Positions 46,487-56,044 of a stretch of 64,000 nt of DNA are shown here, piece after piece. The translations under genes were made by a program, and so were the position numbers. The notes below the pieces were generated by a model, which was given only the letters and a program-made list of their open reading frames with translations, was not told the DNA's origin and made no database searches. The stretch's first letter is position 1; each line of letters begins with the position of its first letter. This DNA comes from Cellvibrio sp. pealriver (GTDB taxonomy: Bacteria > Pseudomonadota > Gammaproteobacteria > Pseudomonadales > Cellvibrionaceae), in NCBI RefSeq assembly GCF_001183545.1, contig NZ_KQ236688.1:1889149-1953148 (forward strand). Direction: 5' to 3'.

Positions 46487-47524
46487 TTACAATCGAATGA
46501 GTGTTTGTTGCTTAGCGCTTTCTTCTGCGGCCAACAACACTTCCACACCAAGCAAGGATTGCTGCGGCAAAAATGCCAAGGGCGCGGTTCCGCTAATTGC
46601 ATCCACAATATTGTGATAATAGTGTTCGTAATAGCCGCGCTGGCCGGGAATTATTGTGCGCTGCGCTTCGCTGTTATTGTGGACATGCAGGATGCCATAA
46701 TTATCATCGCCCGGTTGCGCCCAGCCTTCCATGCCGGGAATGATGCCGCGCATCATTTGGCTTTCCTGTACATCTTGCCCGAATTTCAGGTAGGAGCCTT
46801 TATCACCGTGGATAGAAACCGTTGCACTTTTTTCACTGACGTAGGTGCTGGAACGTAAAATGACACGCAGGTCATCGTAGTAAAAAATTGTGTTGAAATA
46901 ATCCGTTGAGCCTTCTGCACGGCGCAGACTGCGCATATCGGCATACACCGCGTTGGGTTTGCCGAACAAGCACAGCATGGAATCTACCATATGGATTCCC
47001 AAATCAAACCAGGTGCCAGAGCCAGGTAAATTATCTTCCTTCCATTTTTTATGGGTGATGTTAGTGCGGTAGCGATCGTAATGCCACTCCACTTCTACAA
47101 TGCGCCCAAGACTACCTGATTCGATAATAGTTTTTGCATCCAGATGATCGCTTTCCAAACGTTTGTTTTGGAACACCGACAAAATACGATGCTGTTGCTG
47201 AGCTAATGCGATTAGCTCATTACCTTCCGCTAAACTCAACGTAAACGGCTTTTCTACCACAACATGTTTACCCGCAAGCAATGCTGCTTTTGTCATCGGG
47301 TAATGATGTTCGTTGGGCGTATTGACCACTACCAAATGAATATCGGGGTCAGCAATTAATTCGCCAAAGGATTTAACGATGTTTGCGTTTGGATAATCGG
47401 CCAGCGCAGTGGGTTCATTGCGCTGTAGAATGCTGTGCAACTTCAAACGAGGTTCAGCAGTAATCAGCGGAGCGTGGAAAACCTTGCCAGACATACCATA
47501 AGAACAGAGTGCAACATTTAACAT
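46487..47524 (-). CDS. Gfo/Idh/MocA-family oxidoreductase
   Basis: NAD(P)-dependent sugar-type oxidoreductase of 345 aa. The Rossmann start VALCSYGMSGKVFHAPLI is that of the YdgJ/YvaA-like subgroup, the EKP motif (HVVVEKPFTL, residues 92-94 region) holds the catalytic lysine and the later DLGIHMVDSMLCLFGKP carries the conserved Asp/His. Substrates in this subgroup are inositols or related sugars. It lies in a leftward series with the importer and MFS genes. Confidence 0.88.
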   Translation of the reverse strand: MLNVALCSYGMSGKVFHAPLITAEPRLKLHSILQRNEPTALADYPNANIVKSFGELIADPDIHLVVVNTPNEHHYPMTKAALLAGKHVVVEKPFTLSLAEGNELIALAQQQHRILSVFQNKRLESDHLDAKTIIESGSLGRIVEVEWHYDRYRTNITHKKWKEDNLPGSGTWFDLGIHMVDSMLCLFGKPNAVYADMRSLRRAEGSTDYFNTIFYYDDLRVILRSSTYVSEKSATVSIHGDKGSYLKFGQDVQESQMMRGIIPGMEGWAQPGDDNYGILHVHNNSEAQRTIIPGQRGYYEHYYHNIVDAISGTAPLAFLPQQSLLGVEVLLAAEESAKQQTLIRL

Positions 47525-47543
47525 GATTTTGGTTTTTCTCTCA

Positions 47544-48050
47544 CTAATTGCTATTGATGTCGTTCAGATCCGGCTCCACTTCATCCAGATCATCTTTATT
47601 GCGTGCACGCGGTTTTAATTTGATATAGACGCGGCGCTTCACCCGCGCAACGATGTTATCGTGATCATCTTTTATATCCACGACAAACTCCGGCACATAT
47701 TTTTCACCGTTGGCCGTTTTTGTTCGTATGTCATTAAGGATTTCATCGGTCAATAAAAAATGCGCATGGACATTGGTCTTTCCGGGGGAGAGATAATCTA
47801 TTTCTGCGTGTTTATCCCACACAAAATAATCGCGCCCGAGGTTGTGCATAATCATCAGCATATACCAAGGGTCTGTCATGGACATCAAACTGCCGCCGTA
47901 CTGTACGCCAACATAATTGCGGTTATACCAGCGCAACTTTAAGGTTACTCGCGCTTCTTTATAATCAGCCGCAAGATACGTTGCTTTAATGCCCGCAAAT
48001 AATAATGGCGGCCACATGTTGGCCAGAAATTTAAATACACCTGCTTTCAT
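47544..48050 (-). CDS. DUF4442 hotdog-fold protein
   Basis: Protein of 168 aa with the DUF4442 pattern (LANMWPPLLFAGIKATYLA, VTLKLRWYNRNYVGVQYGGS, MTDPWYMLMIMHNLGRDYFV). The fold is a thioesterase-like hotdog, but the usual catalytic acid is not certain. It starts 5 bases after the ATPase stop, so it may be read with the importer genes although its role there is unclear. Confidence 0.8.
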   Translation of the reverse strand: MKAGVFKFLANMWPPLLFAGIKATYLAADYKEARVTLKLRWYNRNYVGVQYGGSLMSMTDPWYMLMIMHNLGRDYFVWDKHAEIDYLSPGKTNVHAHFLLTDEILNDIRTKTANGEKYVPEFVVDIKDDHDNIVARVKRRVYIKLKPRARNKDDLDEVEPDLNDINSN

Positions 48051-48055
48051 ATTCG

Positions 48056-48850
48056 TTACCCCACTCTGTTGCGTGGAATGATGATGACGCCATCATCGCG
48101 GCAATCGACATAGGCACTGATGCCATAGACTTGCTGTAAATTTTCATTGGTCAGCACCTGTATCGGCTGGCCATCGGCAATAATTTTTCCATGATGGATT
48201 AACACCAGGCGCGAACAAAACCGTGCGGCCAAACTTAAATCATGCAGCGCCGCCAACACCAATCCGCCTTGCTGCGCGTGCTCTGCCAACAACTCCATCA
48301 TATGCAACTGATGGTAGGGGTCGAGCGCGGCAATAGGTTCATCGGCCAAAATCATTTCCGGTTCACCGGCAAATACACGCGCAAGTAATGCACGCTGTAA
48401 TTCACCACCGGAAAGTGTAGTCACAATACGGTGACGCAGTTGGGTTAAATCAGTGATTTGCAAAGCGCGCTCGATTGCTTGCGCATCGCGCGGTGATTTT
48501 CCGCTCATAGGTTTGTGCCAAGACGCACGCCCGAGCCCGACAAGATGCTCCACTTGCAGTGGCCATGCTGGCGTTTCCTGTTGCGGCAAATACGCAAGCA
48601 GTTGCGCGCGCACGCGATTGGGTAATTGTTGTATGGCGACGTCAGTGTAAGTCTTGTTGCTCATACTGACACGTCCGGCATCAGCATCACTTAATCCCGC
48701 CAGCACACGCAACAGCGAACTTTTACCGGCACCGTTGGGACCAATCAGCCCGACGAATTCGCCGGGCGATAATTGCATGTTTACGTGATCGATAATGGCT
48801 GTGTTATCGCGGATAACCGATACACCTTGGGCATTGAGTGTTGTGGTCAT
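48056..48850 (-). CDS. BtuD/FecE-like ABC transporter ATPase
   Basis: ATPase of 264 aa, read from ATG 48850, 2 bases after the permease stop. Walker A is LIGPNGAGKSSLLRVL, the signature is LSGGELQRALLARV, and Walker B is MILADEPIAALDP. It belongs to the cobalamin/haem/ferric siderophore class of importer ATPases. The substrate cannot be fixed, as no TonB receptor or cobalamin riboswitch is next to the operon. Confidence 0.9.
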   Translation of the reverse strand: MTTTLNAQGVSVIRDNTAIIDHVNMQLSPGEFVGLIGPNGAGKSSLLRVLAGLSDADAGRVSMSNKTYTDVAIQQLPNRVRAQLLAYLPQQETPAWPLQVEHLVGLGRASWHKPMSGKSPRDAQAIERALQITDLTQLRHRIVTTLSGGELQRALLARVFAGEPEMILADEPIAALDPYHQLHMMELLAEHAQQGGLVLAALHDLSLAARFCSRLVLIHHGKIIADGQPIQVLTNENLQQVYGISAYVDCRDDGVIIIPRNRVG

Positions 48851-48852
48851 TA

Positions 48853-49854
48853 TCAGGCCCACCGTGAACGGGTTTTTAAAATCAATAATAAAAAGAATGG
48901 CGCTCCAACTAATGATGTCACAACGCCAAGTTTTAATTCGCGCGCACTGTCAAACTGGCGCACCAGAATATCGGCAAGCACTAATAACAACGCACCGCCA
49001 AGTGCGCTGGCAAACATCAAACGCCCGGGGCGATAACCCACAAATGGGCGCAACAAATGCGGAATCACCAGACCGATAAATCCAATCGCGCCACTCACCG
49101 CAACACAAGCGCCTACACCAATGGAAATAGCGACTAATAAAATCCAGCGCTCGCGTTGATTGTTAAAGCCTAACGAGCGCGCACTGTCTTCACCCAAACT
49201 CAGCGCATCCAGAAAGCGGCTGCGGCTTAACATCATTATCCAGCTAATAACTGCTAACGGCAGCGCGATGCTGACATGATCAAAATGGCGGTTGGCGAGC
49301 GAGCCTAACATCCAAAATACAATTTCCTGCATCGCATACAAACTGGGTGCAAAATTTAATGCAACGGCAATTAATGAAACCATAATGGCACTCATGGCAG
49401 TGCCCGCCAAAATCAAAGCCAACATACTGCTGTGCAAACCGGCGAGCACGTACACCATAAACAAGGTGAATAATGCACCCAGAATGGCAGCACTGGGCAA
49501 CCAGTACCAAGCCGATGCAGCGATACCAAAATACAAGGTGCAAATTGCCCCAAAAGCTGCGCCGCTACTCACACCCAACACGCCCGGATCAGCCAGCGGG
49601 TTGCGCAACAAGCCTTGCATAGCAGCACCGCTCATACCGAGCGTTGCACCAATAACGATGGCAAGAATCAAACGCGGCAAACGTATTTGCCCTACCACGT
49701 TGGCAGCAAGGCTTTGCTCGCCGTTAAAAAAATCCTGCAAGCCCTGGATGACATCAATATCAGCAAGGCCGGTGTTGAGCGCAATTACCGATGCGAGGGC
49801 AATTGCCAGCACCAGTAAGCAGGTTAGTGTTGTAAATGAGATTCGGGACTGCAA
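48853..49854 (-). CDS. FecCD-family ABC importer permease, BtuC-like
   Basis: Permease of 333 aa with about nine to ten helices. The FecCD motifs are present: RLPRLILAIVIGATLGMSGA, NPLADPGVLGVSSGAAFGA and GFIGLVIPHLLRPFVG, which contacts the ATPase. It lies between the binding-protein and ATPase genes, with a gap of 22 bases after the former. Confidence 0.92.
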   Translation of the reverse strand: MQSRISFTTLTCLLVLAIALASVIALNTGLADIDVIQGLQDFFNGEQSLAANVVGQIRLPRLILAIVIGATLGMSGAAMQGLLRNPLADPGVLGVSSGAAFGAICTLYFGIAASAWYWLPSAAILGALFTLFMVYVLAGLHSSMLALILAGTAMSAIMVSLIAVALNFAPSLYAMQEIVFWMLGSLANRHFDHVSIALPLAVISWIMMLSRSRFLDALSLGEDSARSLGFNNQRERWILLVAISIGVGACVAVSGAIGFIGLVIPHLLRPFVGYRPGRLMFASALGGALLLVLADILVRQFDSARELKLGVVTSLVGAPFFLLLILKTRSRWA

Positions 49855-49876
49855 GGGCTAATACCTGTTAAGTAAA

Positions 49877-50755
49877 TTATTTCGCGAGAGAATTTTTGAG
49901 CTGGGTTGCAACATCGCCAATCACAGTAGCCGCACAACCCGATAGACCTGCAGGCAAGGTGACGATTTTAAAATCGGCATTCCGCAATGCGGGGTGCGCA
50001 AGATATTCCCGCGCAAGTGAATAGGCATCATCACTGCCCTCTTCCACAATTAAAATGTGCGGTTTGGCACTGAGCAATAACTCCAAGTCGAGCTGATTAA
50101 AACCAAACATACCGCGCTCAGCCGCCAAATTGCGCAAACCGGCCAACTGCATAAATTCATGCTCCAAGGTGCCATCGCCAATAACAACACCATTGGCGGA
50201 ATACCAAAAAGCAGTCAGTGGTGTTTTGCCGGTGTTTGCCCGTTGTAGTTCAGCAATTTGTGTATTGATTTTTTTTACCATCTGCTCCGCTTTTTCACGC
50301 TCGCCCACCATATCAGCCAATTGCAAAATCTGGTCGTTAATATCTTTCAATGTGCGCGGTAATGGTAATCGCTCGACGCGTTTCCCGAGTTTTTGTAGCA
50401 GTTCAATGGGGCTGCGCTGATCAAACTCACCCGCAAAAATAACATCGGGTTTGAGCGGGACAATTTCTTCCGCCAAGCCATGATTAAGCGGGACACCTTT
50501 TACCTGCCCCGCAATAGGCGACCACATAGGATTGGCAGTGAGGTAACTGATCGATACCAAACGTTGACGGTCAACCAACTCCCACAACAACTGGTCAATG
50601 CAAATATTCAATGAAGCAATGCGCTGGGGCACAGGCTCGGCCTGCACGCGGGCTGCACTCCATAAAAACAAACAGGATGCGCTCCATAAAAATAAAAAAG
50701 CCAACGCCTTTGCGATGGCTTTTTTATTCCACGATTGGCAACACAGGTTACACAA
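49877..50755 (-). CDS. BtuF-like periplasmic binding protein
   Basis: Class III substrate-binding protein of about 292 aa ([39 protein letters not shown]). The signal region has a tandem duplication encoding [15 protein letters not shown] (DNA 50655-50678 and 50679-50702). The start is unclear: the only upstream frame start is TTG 50755, overlapping the mak stop by 8 bases with no good ribosome binding site; an internal TTG near 50720 would give a shorter signal peptide. A terminator-like hairpin (50694-50725) lies in the same segment. Ligand unknown. Confidence 0.82.
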   Translation of the reverse strand: MCNLCCQSWNKKAIAKALAFLFLWSASCLFLWSAARVQAEPVPQRIASLNICIDQLLWELVDRQRLVSISYLTANPMWSPIAGQVKGVPLNHGLAEEIVPLKPDVIFAGEFDQRSPIELLQKLGKRVERLPLPRTLKDINDQILQLADMVGEREKAEQMVKKINTQIAELQRANTGKTPLTAFWYSANGVVIGDGTLEHEFMQLAGLRNLAAERGMFGFNQLDLELLLSAKPHILIVEEGSDDAYSLAREYLAHPALRNADFKIVTLPAGLSGCAATVIGDVATQLKNSLAK

Positions 50756-51659
50756 GTGGATTCAACCAGGCGGCACCGCGCACACCGCTAGAGTCGCCGT
50801 GAACCGCTTGCACAATCGGCGTATCGCATTCGCGGCCAAAGACATAGTGCGGCAGCAACTTGGGCACTTCGGTGTACAGCGCTTGAATGTTCGATGCACC
50901 GCCACCCAACACAATTACATCCGGATCAATTGCGTTGATAATCGCCGCAAGGCCGCGTGCGACCTGATCGTAATAATTGGCCAGCACTTCCCGGGCGACA
51001 ACATCGCCCTGCTCCGCGCGCTCTACAATCTCGTGACCCTTGAGTTTTTCATCGGTTGCCAATTGATACGAAAGGCACAAACCGGTGCCGGATAAAAACG
51101 TCTCCTGACACCCGGCCTTACCGCAATAACAGGGGCGCGCATTCAGCTCCGCCTCCGATGTCCAGGGCAATGGGTTATGCCCCCACTCGCCTGCAACACC
51201 ATTGGGGCCAACCACCGGTTTGCCTTGATAGGCGATTCCTGCACCGCAGCCGGTGCCGAGAATGCCAGCAAACACCAGATCGTATCCGCGCCCTGCACCG
51301 TCGGTAGCCTCGGACACTGCAAGGCAATTTGCATCGTTAGTGACTTTGACATCGCGCATTAAAAATGCCGAAAGGTCTTTCTGGAAAGGCTTACCGTTGA
51401 GCCAGATGGAATTGGCATTTTTCACCCAGCCGGTTTTGCGTGAGATCGTACCTGGAATACCAATCCCGACCGGCAACATGGTCTCGCCTGCAGCAGCCTC
51501 TGCCTGGGCGACCAAATGGGCGATATCGCGCAGGGTCGCATCATAGTCATCGCGCACCGTGGGGATACGGGTACGGAACAGCTCCTGACTGGAGCCGTTG
51601 AGTAGTATCACCTCTGTTTTAGTCCCGCCCAAATCAATACCAATACGAAAATCTGCCAT
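50748..51659 (-). CDS. mak: ROK-family fructokinase Mak
   Basis: Sugar kinase of 303 aa from ATG 51659; close to E. coli Mak along its whole length. The ATP loop is [12 protein letters not shown], the sugar site includes [14 protein letters not shown] and [10 protein letters not shown], and the zinc-binding ROK signature has [15 protein letters not shown]. The C-terminus [14 protein letters not shown] matches Mak. It phosphorylates fructose (or related hexoses). It is the first gene of the leftward series with the BtuFCD-like importer, an unusual neighbour. Confidence 0.9.
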   Translation of the reverse strand: MADFRIGIDLGGTKTEVILLNGSSQELFRTRIPTVRDDYDATLRDIAHLVAQAEAAAGETMLPVGIGIPGTISRKTGWVKNANSIWLNGKPFQKDLSAFLMRDVKVTNDANCLAVSEATDGAGRGYDLVFAGILGTGCGAGIAYQGKPVVGPNGVAGEWGHNPLPWTSEAELNARPCYCGKAGCQETFLSGTGLCLSYQLATDEKLKGHEIVERAEQGDVVAREVLANYYDQVARGLAAIINAIDPDVIVLGGGASNIQALYTEVPKLLPHYVFGRECDTPIVQAVHGDSSGVRGAAWLNPLV

Positions 51660-51826
51660 AAGAATCAGCCTGTTATCACGTTGGACGGGATTATAGGTGG
51701 CGCTTGTCAGGCGAGGCAAATAGCGACAGGCGCTTTATCCAATAATGGCGAAATGGCTGCCAGCGGCTACACTCTTTGCATAACTCACTACGATTATTGC
51801 CACAGAGACAACACAAAGAACAGATT

Positions 51827-52210
51827 ATGAGCGAGACCGAGAAAAGAACCGTCAACGAACGCCGCAAATTTAGCCGCATCCTGTTTGATGCCCATGTTGA
51901 GCTGGCACAGGGTGAATTTCATTGGCGGGCAACCCTGCTGGATATTTCCCTGAAAGGCCTGCTGATACAACAAACCCTACCCAGCGCCGTGATCAAAGCC
52001 GATCCGATCCTGGTAAAAATTCTGCTATCAGATAACACCTCTATCGCCATGTCTGTGGTGGTCGCCCACCAACATCACAACCAGACTGGACTGATGTGCA
52101 CGTCTATTGATATCGACAGCGTGAGCCATTTACGCCGCCTGATTGAATTAAATTTGGGAGATGCAATGGAAGCAGAAAGGGAGCTGTCTGAACTTATTAG
52201 TGCCTATTAA
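51827..52210 (+). CDS. PilZ domain protein
   Basis: Small PilZ protein (127 aa from ATG 51827). The two c-di-GMP contact motifs are RKFSR near residues 13-17 and DISLKG near 43-48. The rest is the beta barrel with no other domain. It is divergent from mak and followed by a second PilZ gene 65 bases later, so the two may form an operon. Confidence 0.85.
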   Translation: MSETEKRTVNERRKFSRILFDAHVELAQGEFHWRATLLDISLKGLLIQQTLPSAVIKADPILVKILLSDNTSIAMSVVVAHQHHNQTGLMCTSIDIDSVSHLRRLIELNLGDAMEAERELSELISAY

Positions 52211-52275
52211 TGAGTGGCCAATAAATTACCCACAACAGGCAACCCTTAAATTCCATTGCGGAGCCCATAAAAACA

Positions 52276-52656
52276 ATGAATGACTTTGATTCTGACCAGA
52301 CTAATAACGAATACAACGAAGAAGACAAACGCAGGCATCCGCGCTTTCCTTTGCGCGCCTATGCCGATTTACGCTACTCCACCAAAAAATGGGAAGCGCA
52401 TGTGCTCGATCTTTCCGAGTCTGGTGCCCGCCTGGCAATTTTAGGTGAGCATTTGCTGCAAAAAGGTGATCCGCTGCGAGTACATATACAACTCGAAGAA
52501 TTAAATTTAGTCACCTCGCCTAAAAAATTACTCAATCTGCATGGCCGCTTGATTCATGTGCGCGAACATTTATTAGGTTTTGAATTCCAACCGGACACTC
52601 CCGTCGATAAAACACTGCTCCATGAATTATTAAGCCTGATCGAAAATGGCCATTAG
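52276..52656 (+). CDS. PilZ domain protein
   Basis: Second single-domain PilZ protein (126 aa). RRHPRFPLR near residue 20 and DLSESGARL near 50 are the c-di-GMP binding motifs. The C-terminal part ends in a short helix. Tandem with the PilZ gene at 51827; they are not near copies of each other outside the motifs. Confidence 0.85.
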   Translation: MNDFDSDQTNNEYNEEDKRRHPRFPLRAYADLRYSTKKWEAHVLDLSESGARLAILGEHLLQKGDPLRVHIQLEELNLVTSPKKLLNLHGRLIHVREHLLGFEFQPDTPVDKTLLHELLSLIENGH

Positions 52657-52743
52657 CACTGATCAATAGGTTGTGATTGGCCAGCGATTTACGCACAGCC
52701 AGCAATCTGGATGCATTTGACGATGTGGATATGCCCTGAAGCT

Positions 52744-53565
52744 ATGCGCTACGCAGCACTCTGCTTTTTTCTTTCTCTCGCGAGCATTTCTGCTTGTTCG
52801 TGGGCGGGCGACCTGCATATCGTTTTACCCCAAAAAAACTCGCTGGAGCCTGAAGTCACCGGACGTTTTTATGTACAAGCCTTGCAACTGGCTTTGCATA
52901 AAACAGCCGCTCCAGATGAGCGAATTCAGATCACACATTACGAGAAAGAAGTCGCACGTGAACGCGCGCGGCTGCTTGTCCAAAAAGGCACATTAGATGT
53001 TGTCTGGAGTAGCAGCTCACCAAAACGTGAAGCAGAATTTGCTACCGTTAAATTTAACTTGCTGCGCGGCATCAATGAATATCGCCTGCTAGTGATCCGC
53101 GCTGATGAACAGATTCGCTTTGATAGCATCAAAACGCTGTCTGATTTGCAGCAATTTAAAATCGGTACGGGCACTCATTGGAGCGATACGGAGATTTATC
53201 GTTTTAACGGTTTGCCGCTCGTAAAATCCTACTCTTATGAACCTATGTTCCGCATGTTAAAACTCAAACGGTTTGATTACATGGCGCGCAGCCTTCAGGA
53301 AGTGCAGGATGACACGGAGCGATATGAAAAACTGGGGCTTGCGATAGAAAAAAATTTGGCGATTCATTACTCGCAGCCCATTTATTTTTTTCTTAATAAA
53401 AATAATGCTGAACTTGCAGAGCGAATCAAACAAGGATTGGAAATAGCGCAACAGGATGGCAGCCTTGATGCGTTATTTTTTGATATTCCCAATTTCCGGC
53501 AGGCGTGGGAGATGATGCAGGCACTCGACCGCAACGTGATTGAATTGCAAATACCGAATAATTAA
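52744..53565 (+). CDS. Periplasmic solute-binding-like protein
   Basis: Exported protein of 273 aa read from ATG 52744, the best start for a signal peptide (AALCFFLSLASISACSWA); ATGs at 52711 and 52723 are possible. The body has a SBP_bac_3-like shape (DVVWSSSSPKREAEFATVKF, LSDLQQFKIGTGTHWSDTEI) but no ligand-specific motif. It follows two PilZ genes on the same strand and is convergent with radA. Function not known. Confidence 0.7.
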   Translation: MRYAALCFFLSLASISACSWAGDLHIVLPQKNSLEPEVTGRFYVQALQLALHKTAAPDERIQITHYEKEVARERARLLVQKGTLDVVWSSSSPKREAEFATVKFNLLRGINEYRLLVIRADEQIRFDSIKTLSDLQQFKIGTGTHWSDTEIYRFNGLPLVKSYSYEPMFRMLKLKRFDYMARSLQEVQDDTERYEKLGLAIEKNLAIHYSQPIYFFLNKNNAELAERIKQGLEIAQQDGSLDALFFDIPNFRQAWEMMQALDRNVIELQIPNN

Positions 53566-53605
53566 AAACCGCGATCAATACTTGCCATTAAAAGCGCCCA
53601 TATGA

Positions 53606-54976
53606 TTAGAGCGCATTTAACGCCTCTTGCAGATTTTTAACCGCAACAACATCAATGCCCACATTTTTATCCCGCGGGGCGTTGGCAAAAGGCACAATTG
53701 CGCGCTTGAACCCATGCTTGGCCGCCTCACGTAAGCGTTCATGCCCACTGGGTACCGGACGTATCTCACCCGACAAGCCCACCTCGCCAAACACAATTAA
53801 ATCCTGCGGCAAAACACGGTCGCGAAAGCTGGATACAATGGCCAGTAACACCGCCAAATCCGCGCTGGTTTCCATCACCTTTACACCACCGACGACGTTC
53901 ACAAATACATCCTGGTCGCCCACCATAATCCCGCCATGGCGATGCAATACTGCAAGCAACATTGCCAAACGGTTTTGATCCATTCCCACCGCAACACGGC
54001 GCGGATTGCCAAGATGACTGTCGTCGACCAATGCCTGGATTTCGATGAGCAATGGTCGTGTTCCTTCCCACATCACCATCACAACCGATCCGGACGAGGC
54101 ATCCTCGGCGCGCTGCAAAAAAATGGCAGACGGGTTGCTGACTTCGCGCATGCCCTGCTCGGTCATGGCAAACACGCCCAACTCATTCACGGCACCAAAA
54201 CGGTTTTTGTGGCCACGCAAAGTGCGATAGCGTGAATCGTTATCGCCTTCCAGCAAAATCGAACAATCAATCATGTGCTCCAACACTTTGGGGCCGGCAA
54301 GTGAACCATCTTTGGTGACATGGCCCACCAGAATTAATACCGTGCCGGTTTGTTTGGCAAAACGGGTGAGGTACGCGGCGCTTTCACGCACTTGCGAAAC
54401 AGAACCGGGCGCAGAGGTAATGTCTTCCATGTGCATGACTTGAATAGAGTCAATCACCATCACTTTTGGTGCAATTTGTTGCGCTGTTGCGCAGATCGCC
54501 TCAACACTGGTTTCACTCAACATTTGCAGTTGGTCTGTGGGTAAGCCCAAGCGCTGTGCACGCATCGCTACTTGCTGCAGCGATTCTTCACCGGTGATAT
54601 AAAACGCGCGCATACTACGCGCCAAATTGCACAATGTTTGTAGCAGTAAAGTGGATTTACCAGCACCCGGATTACCACCAATTAAAACAACAGAACCCGG
54701 AACGAATCCACCGCCAAGCACACGATCAAACTCACCTGCCCCACTACTAAAACGCGGAACATCATTTAATGAAATTTCAGCGAGTGTCTGGATTTTATTG
54801 CCGCTTGCACCACCGGCGTAACCTTCAAATTTGGCTGCGCGGTTCGAAGGCGTTGGGCCTAAACGCACTTCACTCAAACTGTTCCAGGCACCACACTCGG
54901 TGCACTGGCCCTGCCATTTTTTAAAATCAGCACCGCACTCGTTGCAGACAAATGCACTTTTATTTTTTGTGCTCAT
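53606..54976 (-). CDS. radA: DNA repair protein RadA
   Basis: RecA-like repair ATPase (456 aa; E. coli 460 aa) that promotes branch migration in recombination. The N-terminal C4 zinc finger is CNECGADF with CTECGAW, Walker A is GGNPGAGKSTLLLQ, the family KNRFG motif is GHKNRFGAVNELGVF, and the C-terminal Lon-like domain follows (VFGEVGLSGEIRPV). It overlaps the upstream PDC-membrane gene by 1 base (TAATG). Confidence 0.95.
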   Translation of the reverse strand: MSTKNKSAFVCNECGADFKKWQGQCTECGAWNSLSEVRLGPTPSNRAAKFEGYAGGASGNKIQTLAEISLNDVPRFSSGAGEFDRVLGGGFVPGSVVLIGGNPGAGKSTLLLQTLCNLARSMRAFYITGEESLQQVAMRAQRLGLPTDQLQMLSETSVEAICATAQQIAPKVMVIDSIQVMHMEDITSAPGSVSQVRESAAYLTRFAKQTGTVLILVGHVTKDGSLAGPKVLEHMIDCSILLEGDNDSRYRTLRGHKNRFGAVNELGVFAMTEQGMREVSNPSAIFLQRAEDASSGSVVMVMWEGTRPLLIEIQALVDDSHLGNPRRVAVGMDQNRLAMLLAVLHRHGGIMVGDQDVFVNVVGGVKVMETSADLAVLLAIVSSFRDRVLPQDLIVFGEVGLSGEIRPVPSGHERLREAAKHGFKRAIVPFANAPRDKNVGIDVVAVKNLQEALNAL

Positions 54977-55896
54977 TAACGTTTTTCACTCGTCAATTTC
55001 AAATAAGCGCCCAAGCCAACCAGAAGTGCAACCGCGGCGAACAACATAAACACCGCTGAGTTCAAATGGGTTGCATCGCCCAATAAAGATTTAAACATCA
55101 ATAATAACGACTCAATGGATACTGCAATCACAATCGCCGACATAAACCGTGCAATAGTGCGACGTGTTGAACCTGTGTGATGAATGTCTTTGTGCAACAG
55201 CACTTCTTCTTCCAGAATCGTTTTGCCCAGATCAAAAATCGCCAAACCCAAGGTCACCAGAATGACCGACTGGAATGCCTGTGTTGCAGTGTTAGTATGT
55301 TCGTGGATCATTTCATACAACGACTGGCCTGCTGAAAATAACAACAGCATGGATACCGCCACCAACATAATGCCAATCAAACCATAAACAACCTGGAACA
55401 ACGGATGCACAACCCTGCGCAAACTATCGCCGTTCAAAAAGGTGATCAATTTTTCCAAATTAAAATTAATCACCAGATAACGCGTGGCATTTGCAGGATC
55501 AATAAAGCGCTGTACAGCAGAAATCGCTAACTGATGCGTCGCACTGGAAAGATAAGGCTGGGTAACCGTCACAGCAGCAACATTGTCTCGCGCGCGCGAA
55601 TAATAAACGCGGTTGCTGCGGTCAGAACCAAAACCCGGCTCACGACGTTTGGGATCTGGTACTGTGGGTGATGCGGCCGACTCTGTCGTTTGTATTCCAT
55701 TTTCATCAAGACAATACAACAGCTCCACAAACGGATACGATTTGTGCAAACGTTTCACAACTTCATTCAATTGGTCGTGACCCGTATCCAATTTATTAGG
55801 CGATAACGAGGTCACAATGGATTCCAACAAACGCTCGATTTGCGCTTGGTACTCATCGTATTTTTTGAGCAGATATAAATAGTTACGTGGGGTCAT
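54976..55896 (-). CDS. PDC-sensor-like protein with four membrane helices
   Basis: Protein of 306 aa. Residues about 15-155 resemble a PDC/Cache-type sensor (PFVELLYCLDENGIQT, VYYSRARDNVAAVTVTQPYL). Four hydrophobic helices follow near residues 165-190, 205-223, 250-270 and 280-298. Unlike usual Cache receptors there is no membrane helix before the sensor and no output domain. Its stop overlaps radA by one base, so the two are probably co-transcribed. Role unknown. Confidence 0.72.
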   Translation of the reverse strand: MTPRNYLYLLKKYDEYQAQIERLLESIVTSLSPNKLDTGHDQLNEVVKRLHKSYPFVELLYCLDENGIQTTESAASPTVPDPKRREPGFGSDRSNRVYYSRARDNVAAVTVTQPYLSSATHQLAISAVQRFIDPANATRYLVINFNLEKLITFLNGDSLRRVVHPLFQVVYGLIGIMLVAVSMLLLFSAGQSLYEMIHEHTNTATQAFQSVILVTLGLAIFDLGKTILEEEVLLHKDIHHTGSTRRTIARFMSAIVIAVSIESLLLMFKSLLGDATHLNSAVFMLFAAVALLVGLGAYLKLTSEKR

Positions 55897-55996
55897 ATTA
55901 CAAACTCATCAACGCAGCAGAGCTGCAAAACGGGCGGCAGTTTACCTTAATTTATTAGCAGTTATTGCGCCATTACCGCGGAAATTACCCTGCAGA

Positions 55997-56032
55997 AAAA
56001 ATAAAACCCCGGCAAGCCGGGGTTTTATTTTT
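55997..56032 (-). terminator. Terminator after the lipase gene
   Basis: Perfect 17-bp arms (55997-56013 with 56016-56032), two-base loop, GC-rich core and AT ends. It ends the leftward lipase gene 12 bases after its stop. Confidence 0.88.
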
Positions 56033-56044
56033 GCCAGAAGATTA

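Noticed and set aside
51660..51826. Cobalamin riboswitch before the mak/BtuFCD-like series
   Set aside because: The gap is too short and no B12-box-like sequence was seen.
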